From NCBI GenBank assembly GCA_963780815.1, contig CAWADG010000008.1:1-64000 (forward strand): 64,000 bases of DNA, read 5' to 3'. The notes under the pieces are model-generated. The model was given only the letters and a program-made list of their open reading frames with translations, was not told where the DNA came from and did not search any database. How positions within the stretch are numbered: position 1 is the first letter of the stretch; the number at the start of each line of letters is the position of its first letter. The translations under genes were made by a program, and so were the position numbers. The DNA comes from VRUE01 sp963780815 (lineage in GTDB: Bacteria > Actinomycetota > Thermoleophilia > Solirubrobacterales > 70-9). Shown one piece after another: positions 42,774 through 54,732 of the stretch.

Positions 42774-43780
42774 TGGACGAACAACATCGAGGTGGAAGGG
42801 CTCACCCGCAAGTTCAAGAACGGGCCCCTGGCCGTCGCCGGGATCGACCTTCATGTCGACCCGGGAGAGATCTACGGCTTCCTCGGCCCGAACGGCGCCG
42901 GCAAGTCGACCACCGTCCACATGCTGACGACGCTTCTGCCTCCAACCGAGGGCAGCGCCCGCGTCGCCGGCCACGACGTGGTCAGCGAAGGCCCGGCGGT
43001 GCGAGCTGCGATCGGCGCCGCGCTCCAGGAAGCGGCGCTCGACCCGCACCTGAGCGCGCGCGAGCACATGCGGCTGCAGACGGCGCTGCACGGGCTTCCG
43101 CGCGAGGAGCGAGTCTCCCGCAGCGACGCGCTGATCGATCGGGTCGGGCTCGCCGACGCCGCCGACCGCAAGGTCTGCGGCTACTCGGGCGGGATGAAAC
43201 GGCGGCTCGACCTCGCGCTCGCCCTCGTCCACGGACCGCGCGTCCTCTTCCTCGACGAGCCGACGACCGGGCTCGACCCGCAGAGCAGGGCCGCGCTATG
43301 GGACGAGGTCGCCCGCCTCGCCGGCCAGGAGGGCGTCACGGTCTTCCTCACGACCCAGTACCTCGAGGAGGCGGACGTCAGCTCGCCGACCGGGTCGGGA
43401 TCATCGACGACGGGAAGATCGTCGCCGAGGGCACGCCGTCCTCGCTGAAGGACGAGATCGGCAGGCCGAGCCTCGAGATGACCCCGAGCAAGCCGGAGGA
43501 GGGCGACCGCGTCCTCGGCGTCATCGAGCGATTCGGCGAGCGGGTGCCGGCGGCCACGCGACTCGGTCGCGGTGCGCCTCGAAACCGGAGCCGAGGGCGC
43601 TCGACCGACGTCGTCCGGGCCCTCGATGCCGAGGGGCTCCGGGTCGCCGACATCGACCTCCACGCCCCGAGCCTCGACGACGTCTTCCTCGAGAAGACCG
43701 GCCGCCACCTCGAGGGCGCCGGCGATGAGGGCGGCGAGATGCCGACCGGCGAGCATCCACTCGAGGGAGCGGCAGCGTGA
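42773..43780 (+). pseudogene. ABC exporter ATPase (DrrA-like), four frameshifts
   Basis: The natural frame gives IEVEGLTRKFKNGPLAVAGI, Walker A in FLGPNGAGKSTTVHMLTTLL, Q-loop region, signature CGYSGGMKRRLDLALALV, Walker B in RVLFLDEPTTGLDPQSRAAL and the switch His region VFLTTQYLEEAD. Frames change right after the start (ATG 42773), near 43378, 43565 and 43610. The end reads GLRVADIDLHAPSLDDVFLE and KTGRHLEGA. It would power drug or lipid export with the two following permeases. The GTG at 42792 is an alternative intact start. Coding quality is otherwise excellent. Confidence 0.75.
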
Positions 43781-44598
43781 GCGGCGCGACCGTCGCCCTC
43801 CCCGGCGCGCGCGAGCCGGGGCTCGACCCTCTCGACCCAGATCTGCTCTCTCGCTGGCCGCGCGGTGACGCGAACCCTGCGCCAGCCGGCGATGATCGTC
43901 CCCAGCATCATATTCCCGCTGTTCCTGCTCGCGGTGAACAGCGCCGGCCTCAACGCGGCAACCAAGATCCCGGGCTTCCCGACCGACTCCTACCTCACCT
44001 TCGTCCTCGCCGTACCGTTCATCCAGGGCGCCCTGTTCTCGACGATGAACTCCGGCCAGGCGCTCGCGGAAGACATCGAGAACGGCTTCTTCAACCGTCT
44101 CTCGCTGACGCCGATGCGGGGCTCCTCGCTGATCGCCGGCCAGCTCGGCGGGCTGGTCGTGATCGGCCTGATCCAGGCGACGTCTACCTCAGCGTCGGGC
44201 TGATCGCCGGGGCCGAGTTCGCCGCCGGCCCGCTCGGGGTGCCGGTCCTGTTCGCGCTCTCGATCCTGATCTCGATCGGGTTCGGTGGGATCGGGATGTT
44301 CATGGCGATACGCACCGGCTCCGGCGAGGCGGTGCAGGGGATGTTCCCGCTGCTGTTCGTCCTCCTCTTCTTCAGCTCGATCTCGATGCCGCGGAACCTG
44401 ATCGAACACGAGTGGTTCCGGACGGTCGCGACGATCAACCCGGTCAGCTACCTGATCGAGGGCATCCGCAGCCTGATCATCTATCGGCTGGGACGCCGAA
44501 GCGCTGGCGCTCGCGTTCGGGATCGCGATCGGCCTGATCTTCTTCTCGATCACGATCGCCTCGCTCTGGCCCTGCGGAACCGGATGGAGCGGACATGA
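43777..44598 (+). pseudogene. ABC-2-type permease, several frameshifts
   Basis: Joined frames give AVTRTLRQPAMIVPSIIFPL, PTDSYLTFVLAVPFIQGALF, NGFFNRLSLTPMRGSSLIAG, AGPLGVPVLFALSILISIGF, FPLLFVLLFFSSISMPRNLI and PVSYLIEGIRSLIIY, the six-helix ABC-2 permease pattern with the conserved end of transporter. Frame changes lie near 43840, 44185, 44495 and 44565. It overlaps the ATPase gene by 4 bp and the next permease by 4 bp, so the operon layout is intact even though the frames are not. Confidence 0.7.
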
Positions 44599-45373
44599 GC
44601 GGCTGGCGGGCCTATGCGTCGACGGCGCTCGGGGTCGCCTGGCGGAGCCTCCACAACGTGCTTCACCACCCGGCGCTGCTGTTCCCGGCGCTGATCTTCC
44701 CCCTCTTCTTCCTCGCCGCGTTCGCCGGCGGCCTCTCGGCGGTCAGCGAGACCCCGAGCTTCCACTACCCGGAGGGCTATACGACCTTCGTCTTCGGGTT
44801 CGTCCTGCTTCAGTCCTCGGCCTTGGGCGGGGTCTTCACCGGGTTTTCGGTCGCGGCCGACTTCCAGTTCGGGATGGGGCGCCGGATGCTGCTCGCGACC
44901 CAGCACCGGACGGCGATCATCGCCGGCTACGCGATCACGGCGATGGTCCGGGTCCTCGTCACCTGGTCGGTCGTCACCTCGTCGCAGTTGTCATCGCCGG
45001 GATGGGGGTCGGCGGCAACGCCGCCGAGATCGTCGTCCTCTATGTGCTCTCGTTGAGCTCAACGTCGTCGCCCTGCTGTTCGCCGCGGAGTCGCGCTGCG
45101 GCTGCGGACGCTCCAGGCGGGCCCGCTGATGCAGTTCCCGATGTTCATCCTGCTCTTCCTGACCCCGGTCTATGTCCCCCAGGCGCTGCTCGCCGGCTGG
45201 GTCGCCCACGTGGCCAAGGTCAACCCCTGACCCTCGTCCTCAACACCAACCGCGACCTGCTCGCCGGGCTCTCGGCCGAGATTCGCTCACCTACGCGGTC
45301 GTCTTCTGCCTGGTCGCTCTGCTCGAGCGCCTGGGCGGTGAGCGGGATGCGAAGCGCGGAGGCCGCCGGATGA
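44595..45373 (+). pseudogene. Second ABC-2-type permease, several frameshifts
   Basis: It starts MSGWRAYASTALGVAWRSLH, continues HHPALLFPALIFPLFFLAAF, TTFVFGFVLLQSSALGGVFT and GMGRRMLLATQHRTAIIAGY. The frame changes near 44975 (VAVVIAGMGVGGNAAE...), again near 45055, 45100, 45230 and 45290. The last part reads LRTLQAGPLMQFPMFILLFL in one frame and ends WAVSGMRSAEAAG. Together with 43777-44598 it would form the membrane heterodimer of the exporter. Confidence 0.65.
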
Positions 45374-45415
45374 CCGCCGCCGGGTCGGGCCGTCGCTCCT
45401 ACAATCGGGTGACCA

Positions 45416-48004
<2,589 letters not shown>

Positions 48005-48123
48005 CCTCAGGACTGTTTATTTAGGGGGCGCTGAGCCAGCGTTGATAATTCAGTCGTGGGAAACGGCCTGGGAGGCACAATCCAGGGGTCTCGACTACAG
48101 GAATTCGCCTGAAATTCCGACTT
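48005..48123. other. Short intergenic gap after clpB
   Basis: About 120 bp without a gene, more AT-rich than average (TGTTTATTTAGGGGG, TTGATAATTC). It may contain the promoter of the next gene (TTGATAATTC, with TATGCT near 48122). Confidence 0.35.
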
Positions 48124-49104
48124 ATGCTTCCACGGGCCCGAAAACAGATGCAAGGACGACGTCAAATCAACGCCGAACCCGGAGCCGAGCGCATGCGCTC
48201 CTCGGTGGCCGCTGCCACCGAGCCGGTCCGCGCCGCCGCCCACACGGTTGAGGAGCAGGTCGTCTGGCGGGGGTCCGACTGGGCCCGCGACCAGGCCGAC
48301 CGCGGGGCCGAATGGGCCCGCGACACCTCGGAGCGGGTCCGGACCCGCTCGGAGGCGATCCGGTGGCCGTTCGAGCGCGTCGCCTGGCTCGTCGAGACCT
48401 GGTTCATCTGGCCGATCCAGGAGCTGCTGACATACATCTCGAAGCAGACCCTCGGAGCGGCGGGCCTGGCGGCGCTCGCGGTCGCGCTGGTCGCTTTCAG
48501 CGTCCTCACCCTCGGCGGCGGTCAGAGCTCCCCCGAGCCGGTCGTGGCCACCGCCCCGCCCGCCGCGCCCTCGAGCGCTCCGCTCACCCCGACCGAAGCC
48601 CCGGCGGAAACCGTCCTCCGCGGCGCGAGGCCGTCCTTCGGGGTCGGCAGTGGCGTCGGCGTCGGCGGCTCGGCCGAAGAAGGGACGGGGACGATCTCCG
48701 CCGGCGAAACGAGTCCCAGCCTGACCGGGGCCGAAGCCGAAGCCGCCGCGACCAGCGGCAGCGACGAACCGGTTCCGGCGGGGCCGACCGCGATGAAGGT
48801 CGCCCGTCGCTTCGCCGAGGCCTTCGTCTTCTACGAGATCGGCGAACAGCCGGAGCGCACCGCGGCGGTCTTCGACGAAACGACGAGCGCCCGCCTGGCG
48901 ACGGCGCTCGAGGAAAGGCCGCCGCGCCAGCCGGCCGGAGTCAACGTCCCGCAGGCCCGCGTCCTCAACCTCGTCCCCGGCCCGCGCAGCGGCTCCGCCT
49001 ACACCGTCAGCGTCTCGCTGCTGCGGTTGGGCGTCACGAGCGAGCTGCGGCTCGAGATCGAAAAGCAGAACGGTGACTGGGTCGTCACCGACGTCAGGGG
49101 ATGA
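48124..49104 (+). CDS. Membrane-anchored protein with NTF2/TcpC-like C-domain
   Basis: The 326-residue protein has an Arg-rich helical cytoplasmic part (SDWARDQADRGAEWARDTSE), one membrane helix at about 117-137 (LGAAGLAALAVALVAFSVLT), a disordered Pro/Ala/Glu/Gly linker, and an extracytoplasmic domain (TAMKVARRFAEAFVFYEIGE; TSARLATALEERPPRQPAGV; YTVSVSLLRLGVTSELRLEI) that resembles the TcpC/NTF2-like fold of conjugation accessory proteins. Family assignment is tentative. It overlaps the lytic transglycosylase gene by 4 bp (ATGA), suggesting they act together at the wall. Confidence 0.65.
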   Translation: MLPRARKQMQGRRQINAEPGAERMRSSVAAATEPVRAAAHTVEEQVVWRGSDWARDQADRGAEWARDTSERVRTRSEAIRWPFERVAWLVETWFIWPIQELLTYISKQTLGAAGLAALAVALVAFSVLTLGGGQSSPEPVVATAPPAAPSSAPLTPTEAPAETVLRGARPSFGVGSGVGVGGSAEEGTGTISAGETSPSLTGAEAEAAATSGSDEPVPAGPTAMKVARRFAEAFVFYEIGEQPERTAAVFDETTSARLATALEERPPRQPAGVNVPQARVLNLVPGPRSGSAYTVSVSLLRLGVTSELRLEIEKQNGDWVVTDVRG

Positions 49105-50826
49105 TGAAGCGCCTCTACGGAACCCTGATGGTCGTCGTGATGGTGCTCGTCCCGACCGCCGCGACGGCCCTCGCCGAAGGGCCGCCGCCGGCCCAGCCGG
49201 AAAGCGCGAGCCAGACCGCCGCGCCGGCCCCCGCCCCGGTCACGACCCCGGCCCCCATCGCGACTCCGGCACCCGCCGCCGAACCGGCGCCTGCGCCTGA
49301 ACCCACCCCCGCTCCGCAGCCGCCGCTGAAGCAGGGCAGCACGCTGACCGCGCCGCCGGTTCCGGCGGAAAAGGGCGGCGGCGTAACCGCGAAGCCGAAG
49401 CAGACCGCCCGGCCGGAGCCGGAAAGGGAATCGGGCTCGCCCGAACCCGAAGGAGAAGAAGGCGAACCGGCCGGCGGCGTCACCGCGACCGCGCCCCCAT
49501 CGACCTTCTCGATCCCCACGATCCCGAGCTCGAGCTGCGCTGCGGGCGGTGTCCCGCCGGTTCTGGTGCCGATCTACCAGCGCGCGGCGCAGGCCTATGG
49601 CCTCGGGCCCCAGGGGCCGAGCGTGCTGGCCGCGATCAACCTGGTCGAGACCGCGTTCGGGACCAACCTCAACGTCTCCTCGGCAGGCGCGATCGGGTGG
49701 ATGCAGTTCATGCCGTCGACCTGGGAAACGTACGGCGTCGACGCCAACGGGGACGGGACCAAGGACCCCTATGACCCCGAAGACGCGATCTTCGCCGCCG
49801 CCGGCTACCTGAAGGCCGCGGGGATGCCGGAAGACACCTACGGCGCGATCTACTCCTACAACCACGCCGACTGGTACGTCGCCGAGGTCCTCTCCAACGC
49901 CGAATGCTTCGGCCAGCTCGGCAACGGCGTCGACCGGCGGCGGATTCGATATGGCGCCGAAGCTCGAAGTGCTCAACTGCCAGGCGGCGAAGCCGTGGCA
50001 GCGACCGGATCCCGCCCGCCTACCTGGACGCCTTCGAGACCGCCGCCGCCCGCTACGGCCTCGGCGAACGGGGAGTCTGGGCGCTGGCTTCGGTCGCCCT
50101 GCTGGAGTCCGACTTCGGGCGCGGGATGAGCAAGGAGGAAATGGAACGCCGCGGGCCGCTCGGCCTCGATGGAACCGAGTGGATGAGCTTCACAGTCGAC
50201 GGCGACGGCGACGGCCGCATCCGCCATCCGGGACCCGGCCGACTCCGCCGCGACCCTGGCGCGGATGATCTGGTCGCGCGGCAGCCTCCGCGCCGGCCTC
50301 TTCAGCCACAACCAGGCCCAGTGGTACGTGGACGCCGTCCTTGCCGATGCGCAGAAGCTCGAAGGCCACTGCGAGAAGAGCTCGGTCGAATGGACGCTGT
50401 CGCTGCCGAACGTCGTGATGGCGCCGATCAACTGGAACAACCTGACGCTCTCGAACGAACTGGAGAAGGAAGACCTCGAACAGGGGCGGATGGACCCGCG
50501 GATCGTCGGCCTGCTCGGGGCGATCACCCAGGACCCACGAAATCACGATCTCGGCGCTCCGCTCCGACCACTCGGAGTACACCAGCGAAGGCAACATCTC
50601 CAACCACTACTACGGCAGGGCGATGGACATCGCCGTGGTCGACGGCGTCTCCTGCACCGACACCGCGCCGACGGCGCCGTGCGGCGAACTCGCCCGCACG
50701 CTTTCGCAGCTGCCGGCGCCGGCGATGCCGACCGAGCTGATCTACTGCTTCGACGTCGACGGGCCGGGACCGGCCTTCGCCCGCAGCGACCACTGCGATC
50801 ACGTCCACGTCGGCTACGACGGCTGA
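49101..50826 (+). pseudogene. Secreted multidomain lytic transglycosylase, several frameshifts
   Basis: A signal peptide (LYGTLMVVVMVLVPTAATAL) and a long Pro/Ala/Glu-rich linker lead to an SLT domain (YGLGPQGPSVLAAINLVETA, with Glu, then SAGAIGWMQFMPSTWETYGV). Frames change near 49938 and 50028 to a second SLT-like domain (YGLGERGVWALASVALLESD), near 50232 (GLFSHNQAQWYVDAVLADAQ) and near 50535 to an M15/VanY-like end (SEGNISNHYYGRAMDIAVVD, SDHCDHVHVGYDG with metal-type His and Asp). It would cleave peptidoglycan glycan strands and possibly peptides. The gene has four shifts but no in-frame stop inside natural segments. Confidence 0.7.
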
Positions 50827-50876
50827 GCCCCGGCTCGCGTAACGTAGGCTCGAACCCCCGCGAGAGGAGAGAGCCG

Positions 50877-51158
50877 ATGCCAATCTACGTGATGCTCACC
50901 AACCTGACCGCCGAGGGCATTCGCACCCTGAAGAACAATCCGGGGCGCGTCGCCGAGGTGAATCGGGAGGTCGAACAGATCGGGGCCAAGGTGGTTGCCC
51001 AGTACGCGACGCTCGGCCAGTACGACTTCGTAACCGTCGTCGAAGCGCCCGATGACAGCACGATCGCCAAGGTCTCGGTCGAGCTCGGATCGCGGGGGAC
51101 GATGACGAGCCAGACGCTGGCGGCAATGCCGGCCGAAGACCTGGCCTCATCGCTCTGA
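50877..51158 (+). CDS. GYD-domain protein
   Basis: The 93-residue protein starts MPIYVMLTNLTAEGIRTLKN and has the GYD hallmark QYATLGQYDFVTVVEAPDDS, ending RGTMTSQTLAAMPAEDLASS. The fold is a ferredoxin-like alpha/beta sandwich of unknown function found in many bacteria. Ribosome binding site GAGAGGAGAG upstream. It is 10 bp upstream of purD and probably co-transcribed. Confidence 0.88.
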   Translation: MPIYVMLTNLTAEGIRTLKNNPGRVAEVNREVEQIGAKVVAQYATLGQYDFVTVVEAPDDSTIAKVSVELGSRGTMTSQTLAAMPAEDLASSL

Positions 51159-51168
51159 GGGCCGGCCA

Positions 51169-52446
51169 TTGAGGGTCCTTGTCGCCGGCGGCGGCGGGCG
51201 CGAGCACGCGATCGTCCGCGCCCTCGGCCGCTCGCCGCGCTCACCCGAGCTCCTCTGCGCCCCCGGCAACGCCGGGATCGCAGCCGACGCCGAGTGCCTG
51301 GCCGACGTCGGCGCCGAGGACGTCGAGGGGATCGTCGCCACCGCCCGCGAGCGCGGCGTCGACCTCGTCGTCGTCGGCCCCGAGGCGCCGCTGGTCGCCG
51401 GCGCCGTCGACGCCCTCGAGGGGGCGGGGATCCCGGCGTTCGGCCCGAGTGCCGCCGCCGCCGAGCTCGAGGGCTCGAAGGCCTTCGCGAAGGCGCTGAT
51501 GCGGGAGGCGGGGGTTCCGACCGCGTCCCACGTCCTGCTCCGCAGCCGCGAGGAGGCGATCGAGCACCTGGCCGCGGCCTCCTACCCGGCGGTGCTGAAG
51601 GCGGACGGGCTCGCGGCTGGCAAGGGGGTGATCATCTGCGCGACCGAATCCGAGGCCCGCGACGCCGTCGACGTCTTCTTCACCGAGCGGCGCTTCGGCG
51701 AGACCGTCGTCGTCCTCGAGGAGTTCCTCGAGGGCGAGGAGCTGTCGATGCTCGCGATCTGCGACGGAGAGAACGTCGTCCCGCTCGCCCCGGCCCAGGA
51801 CTACAAGCGGATCTTCGACGGCGACGGTGGGCCGAACACCGGCGGGATGGGCAGCTACTCGCCGGTGCCGAGCTTCGGGCCGGCCGAGGTCGAGGAGATC
51901 GTCGCCGAGGTGCACCGCCCGATCGTGGCGGCGATGGCGGCGCGCGGCCTCCCCTTCTCCGGCGTCCTCTACGCCGGCCTGATGATCGGGCCCGACGGCC
52001 CGAGGGTGCTCGAGTTCAACGTCCGCTTCGGAGATCCCGAGACCCAGGCGGTCCTGCCGCGGCTGCGCTCCGACCTGCTCGACCTCTGCCTCGCCGCGCG
52101 TGAGCCCGGCGGCCTCGGCGGGGTCGAGGCGGAGTTCGGCGACGACTGGGCGGTGACGGTTGTTCTCGCCTCGGCCGGTTACCCGGCGTCCTCGTCGAAG
52201 GGCGACGTGATCGAGGGCCTCGACGAGGCGGCGGCGATCGCCGAGGTGACCCATGCCGGCACCGCGGCGCGCGACGGCGGCGTCGTCACCGCGGGTGGCC
52301 GGGTCCTCAACGTGACCGGCATCGGATCGACCCCCGCCGAGGCGAGGGATCGCGCATACGATGCCGCCGGGCGGATCTCGTTCGATGGAATGCAGATCCG
52401 GTCCGACATCGCCGCCCGCGCCGTCGAGCGGGTCCCCAGCACCTGA
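51169..52446 (+). CDS. purD: Phosphoribosylamine-glycine ligase
   Basis: The 425-residue GARS has the N-terminal motif VLVAGGGGREHAIVRALGRS, ATP-grasp core (LKADGLAAGKGVIICATESE, VVVLEEFLEGEELSMLAICD), QDYKRIFDGDGGPNTGGMGS, VLEFNVRFGDPETQAVLPRL and a C-terminal domain with VVTAGGRVLNVTGIGST. It joins phosphoribosylamine and glycine. TTG start. First gene of the purine cluster in this window. Confidence 0.96.
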   Translation: MRVLVAGGGGREHAIVRALGRSPRSPELLCAPGNAGIAADAECLADVGAEDVEGIVATARERGVDLVVVGPEAPLVAGAVDALEGAGIPAFGPSAAAAELEGSKAFAKALMREAGVPTASHVLLRSREEAIEHLAAASYPAVLKADGLAAGKGVIICATESEARDAVDVFFTERRFGETVVVLEEFLEGEELSMLAICDGENVVPLAPAQDYKRIFDGDGGPNTGGMGSYSPVPSFGPAEVEEIVAEVHRPIVAAMAARGLPFSGVLYAGLMIGPDGPRVLEFNVRFGDPETQAVLPRLRSDLLDLCLAAREPGGLGGVEAEFGDDWAVTVVLASAGYPASSSKGDVIEGLDEAAAIAEVTHAGTAARDGGVVTAGGRVLNVTGIGSTPAEARDRAYDAAGRISFDGMQIRSDIAARAVERVPST

Positions 52447-52460
52447 ACCGAGAGGAAGTG

Positions 52461-52943
52461 ATGAGAGAGATCTCAGATGATCCCCGGCCGACCGAGGCGA
52501 CCGTGATGCCGGCGGTCGAGGAGGCGTTCGAGGAGATCGAAGTCGACGAGCCGCTGGTCGGGATCATCATGGGCTCGAAGAACGACAAGCCCAAGATGCA
52601 GCCCGCCGGTGCGGCGCTCCACGACGCCGGGATCCGTTACGAGGTCCGGGTGATGAGCGCCCACCGCGATCCCGAGCAGGTCCGCGAGTACTGCCACAAC
52701 GCCCGGATGAGGGGGCTGAGGGTGATCATCGCCGGCGCCGGGATGTCTGCGGCGCTGCCCGGCGTCGCCGCCGCCCACACCGACCTCCCGGTGGTCGGCG
52801 TCCCGATCCTCGGCAAGAGCCTGGGCGGGCTCGACGCCCTTCTCTCCGCCGTCCAGATGCCCCCCGGCGTGCCGGTCGCCTGCGTCGCCGTCGATGGCGC
52901 CAAAAACGCCGGGCTGCTGGCAGTGAGAATAATTCACTGCTGA
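52461..52943 (+). CDS. purE: N5-carboxyaminoimidazole ribonucleotide mutase
   Basis: The 160-residue class I PurE has PLVGIIMGSKNDKPKMQPAG (family GSxSDxxxM with Asn for Ser), YEVRVMSAHRDPEQVREYCH with the catalytic SAHR, VIIAGAGMSAALPGVAAAHT and VQMPPGVPVACVAVDGAKNA. ATG at 52461 with GAGAGGAAG upstream (a GTG is immediately before). The N-terminal 28 residues are an acidic extension. purK is not present nearby. A palindromic element follows 10 bp after the stop. Confidence 0.93.
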   Translation: MREISDDPRPTEATVMPAVEEAFEEIEVDEPLVGIIMGSKNDKPKMQPAGAALHDAGIRYEVRVMSAHRDPEQVREYCHNARMRGLRVIIAGAGMSAALPGVAAAHTDLPVVGVPILGKSLGGLDALLSAVQMPPGVPVACVAVDGAKNAGLLAVRIIHC

Positions 52944-52953
52944 ATGAATAAAT

Positions 52954-53032
52954 CCGGCACCTCCTCTGCTCGGCGGGGGCCAAGAAGAATCAGATATGGA
53001 TTGGCCCCCGCCTCCGCGTCCGGGGGTGCCGG
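52954..53032 (+). repeat. Palindromic element E, copy 2
   Basis: Outer arms CCGGCACC (52954) and GGTGCCGG (53025), conserved TCCTCTGCTC, perfect 12-bp inner stem GGCGGGGGCCAA (52972) with TTGGCCCCCGCC (53001), loop GAAGAATCAGATATGGA, and conserved TCCGCGTCCGGGGG. A 23-bp partial copy of its right end (one mismatch) is at 53118-53140 and supplies the GGAGG box before purB. Confidence 0.85.
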
Positions 53033-53140
53033 CCGGTCGCCCGCGCGTCCAGCGCCGGCGGGTGAACCCTTGGGGGTGCCGGGTGGGGCTCGCTTCCGCG
53101 TCCGCGCTGGCGGCAGTGCCTCCGCGTCCGGAGGTGCCGG

Positions 53141-54421
53141 TTGATTCAGCGGTACACCCGCCCGGAGATCGGGGAGGTCTGGTCGCAGCAGCGCAAGCTC
53201 GAGTGCTGGCTCGAGGTCGAGCTGGCGGCAACCGAGGCCTGGGCCGAGGAGGGGGTCGTCCCCAAGGAGGCGGCGCGGGCCTGCCGCGAGAGGGCCGCGT
53301 TCACGGTCGAGGCGGTGAACGAGCGCGAGCAGGTGACCGACCACGACGTCGCCGCCTTCGTCGACGTCGTCGCCGCATCCGTCGGCGATGAGGGCCGCTG
53401 GATCCACTACGGCCTCACCTCCTCCGATGTCCTCGACACCGCCCTCGCCGTCCAGCTCCAGCAGGCCGGCGCGATCGTCCTCGCCGGCGCCCGCGCCTAC
53501 CGCGACGCCCTCGTCGAGCGCGCCCTCGAGCACCGCGACACGCTCTGCGTCGGGCGGACCCACGGGGTCCACGCCGAGCCGACAACATTCGGCCTGCGGC
53601 TCGCCGGGTTCGCCTTCGAGGCGGACCGCAACCTGCGGGGGCTCACCGACGCGTTCGGGCAGCTCGCATTCGGCAAGCTCTCCGGCGCGGTCGGCACCTA
53701 CGCCTCGGTCCCCCCCGCGGTCGAGGCGCGGGTGATGGAGCGGCTCGGGCTCGGGCGCGAGGAGGTCGCCACCCAGGTCATACCGCGTGACCGCCACGCC
53801 GTCCTCACCTCGCGGATCGCGATCGCCGGCGGCGGCCTCGAGCGGTTCGCGACCGAGGTCCGCAACCTGCAGCGGACCGAGGCCCGCGAGGTCGAGGAGC
53901 CCTTCGCGGCGGGCCAGAAGGGGTCCTCGGCGATGCCCCACAAGCGCAACCCGATCCGGACCGAGCGGATCACCGGGCTCTCCCGCGTTCTCCGCGGCTA
54001 CGCCCAGGCAGGGCTCGAGAACATCGCCCTCTGGCACGAGCGCGACATCTCCCACTCCGGCGCCGAGCGCGTGATCCTCCCCGACTCAACGATCGCTCTC
54101 GATTACATCCAGGACCTCGCCGCCGGCGTCGCCACGGGGATGACGATCAACGCCGAGCGGATGCGCGAGAACCTCGACCACACCCACGGCGCGCTGTTCA
54201 GCCAGCGCGCGCTGACCGCGCTCGTCGAGTCGGGCATGAGCCGCGACGACGCCTACCGGGTGGTCCAGGAGAACGCCCAGCGGGCCTGGGACACCGGCAC
54301 CGAGTTCCGCGACCTGCTCGCCGAGGCGGCGCCCGACCTCGACCTCGACACCGTCTTCGATTACGGCGCCTACCTGACCCACGTCCCCGAGATCCTCGAG
54401 CGCCTCGAGGCCCTTCGTTAG
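53141..54421 (+). CDS. purB: Adenylosuccinate lyase
   Basis: The 426-residue protein starts MIQRYTRPEIGEVWSQQRKL (TTG) and contains DEGRWIHYGLTSSDVLDTAL, VGRTHGVHAEPTTFGLRLAG with the catalytic His, and the fumarase/aspartase signature GQKGSSAMPHKRNPIRTERI. It cleaves SAICAR and adenylosuccinate with release of fumarate. The start is 6 nt after a GGAGG that belongs to a repeated fragment of element E. Confidence 0.96.
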   Translation: MIQRYTRPEIGEVWSQQRKLECWLEVELAATEAWAEEGVVPKEAARACRERAAFTVEAVNEREQVTDHDVAAFVDVVAASVGDEGRWIHYGLTSSDVLDTALAVQLQQAGAIVLAGARAYRDALVERALEHRDTLCVGRTHGVHAEPTTFGLRLAGFAFEADRNLRGLTDAFGQLAFGKLSGAVGTYASVPPAVEARVMERLGLGREEVATQVIPRDRHAVLTSRIAIAGGGLERFATEVRNLQRTEAREVEEPFAAGQKGSSAMPHKRNPIRTERITGLSRVLRGYAQAGLENIALWHERDISHSGAERVILPDSTIALDYIQDLAAGVATGMTINAERMRENLDHTHGALFSQRALTALVESGMSRDDAYRVVQENAQRAWDTGTEFRDLLAEAAPDLDLDTVFDYGAYLTHVPEILERLEALR

Positions 54422-54432
54422 GGTTTGGCGCC

Positions 54433-54732
54433 GTGGTCCTCTACACATGCGGACAGAAGAAGCACGCCGGGAGGCTCGGCCACCCCTGCGGAAGGGCCGC
54501 CCGCGCGCTCGACGAGGCCGGCTACGACTACGAGGTCAAGGTCGTCGGCGGCTACCGGCTGATGCCCTGGACCTGGGGCAGCCGCGGCGATGATCGCGCC
54601 GAGGTGAAGGAGCTGAGCGGCACCAGCGAGGTGCCGATCCTCGTCCTCGACGACGGCGAGGTGATCTCGGGCTCGGGCGTGATCTCGCGCTGGGCGAAGG
54701 AACACCCGAAGGCGCGGGCGCCGGCAGGCTAG
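54433..54732 (+). CDS. Glutaredoxin/GST N-domain-like thioredoxin-fold protein
   Basis: The 99-residue protein begins VVLYTCGQKKHAGRLGHPCG, with a Cys pair spaced CGQKKHAGRLGHPC rather than CxxC, then RAARALDEAGYDYEVKVVGG and the cis-Pro region TSEVPILVLDDGEVISGSGV. This is the GST N-terminal fold. A thiol-disulfide or glutathione-like role is possible in this mycothiol-type lineage. 11 bp after purB; the end overlaps the convergent P450 gene by 4 bp. Confidence 0.78.
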   Translation: MVLYTCGQKKHAGRLGHPCGRAARALDEAGYDYEVKVVGGYRLMPWTWGSRGDDRAEVKELSGTSEVPILVLDDGEVISGSGVISRWAKEHPKARAPAG

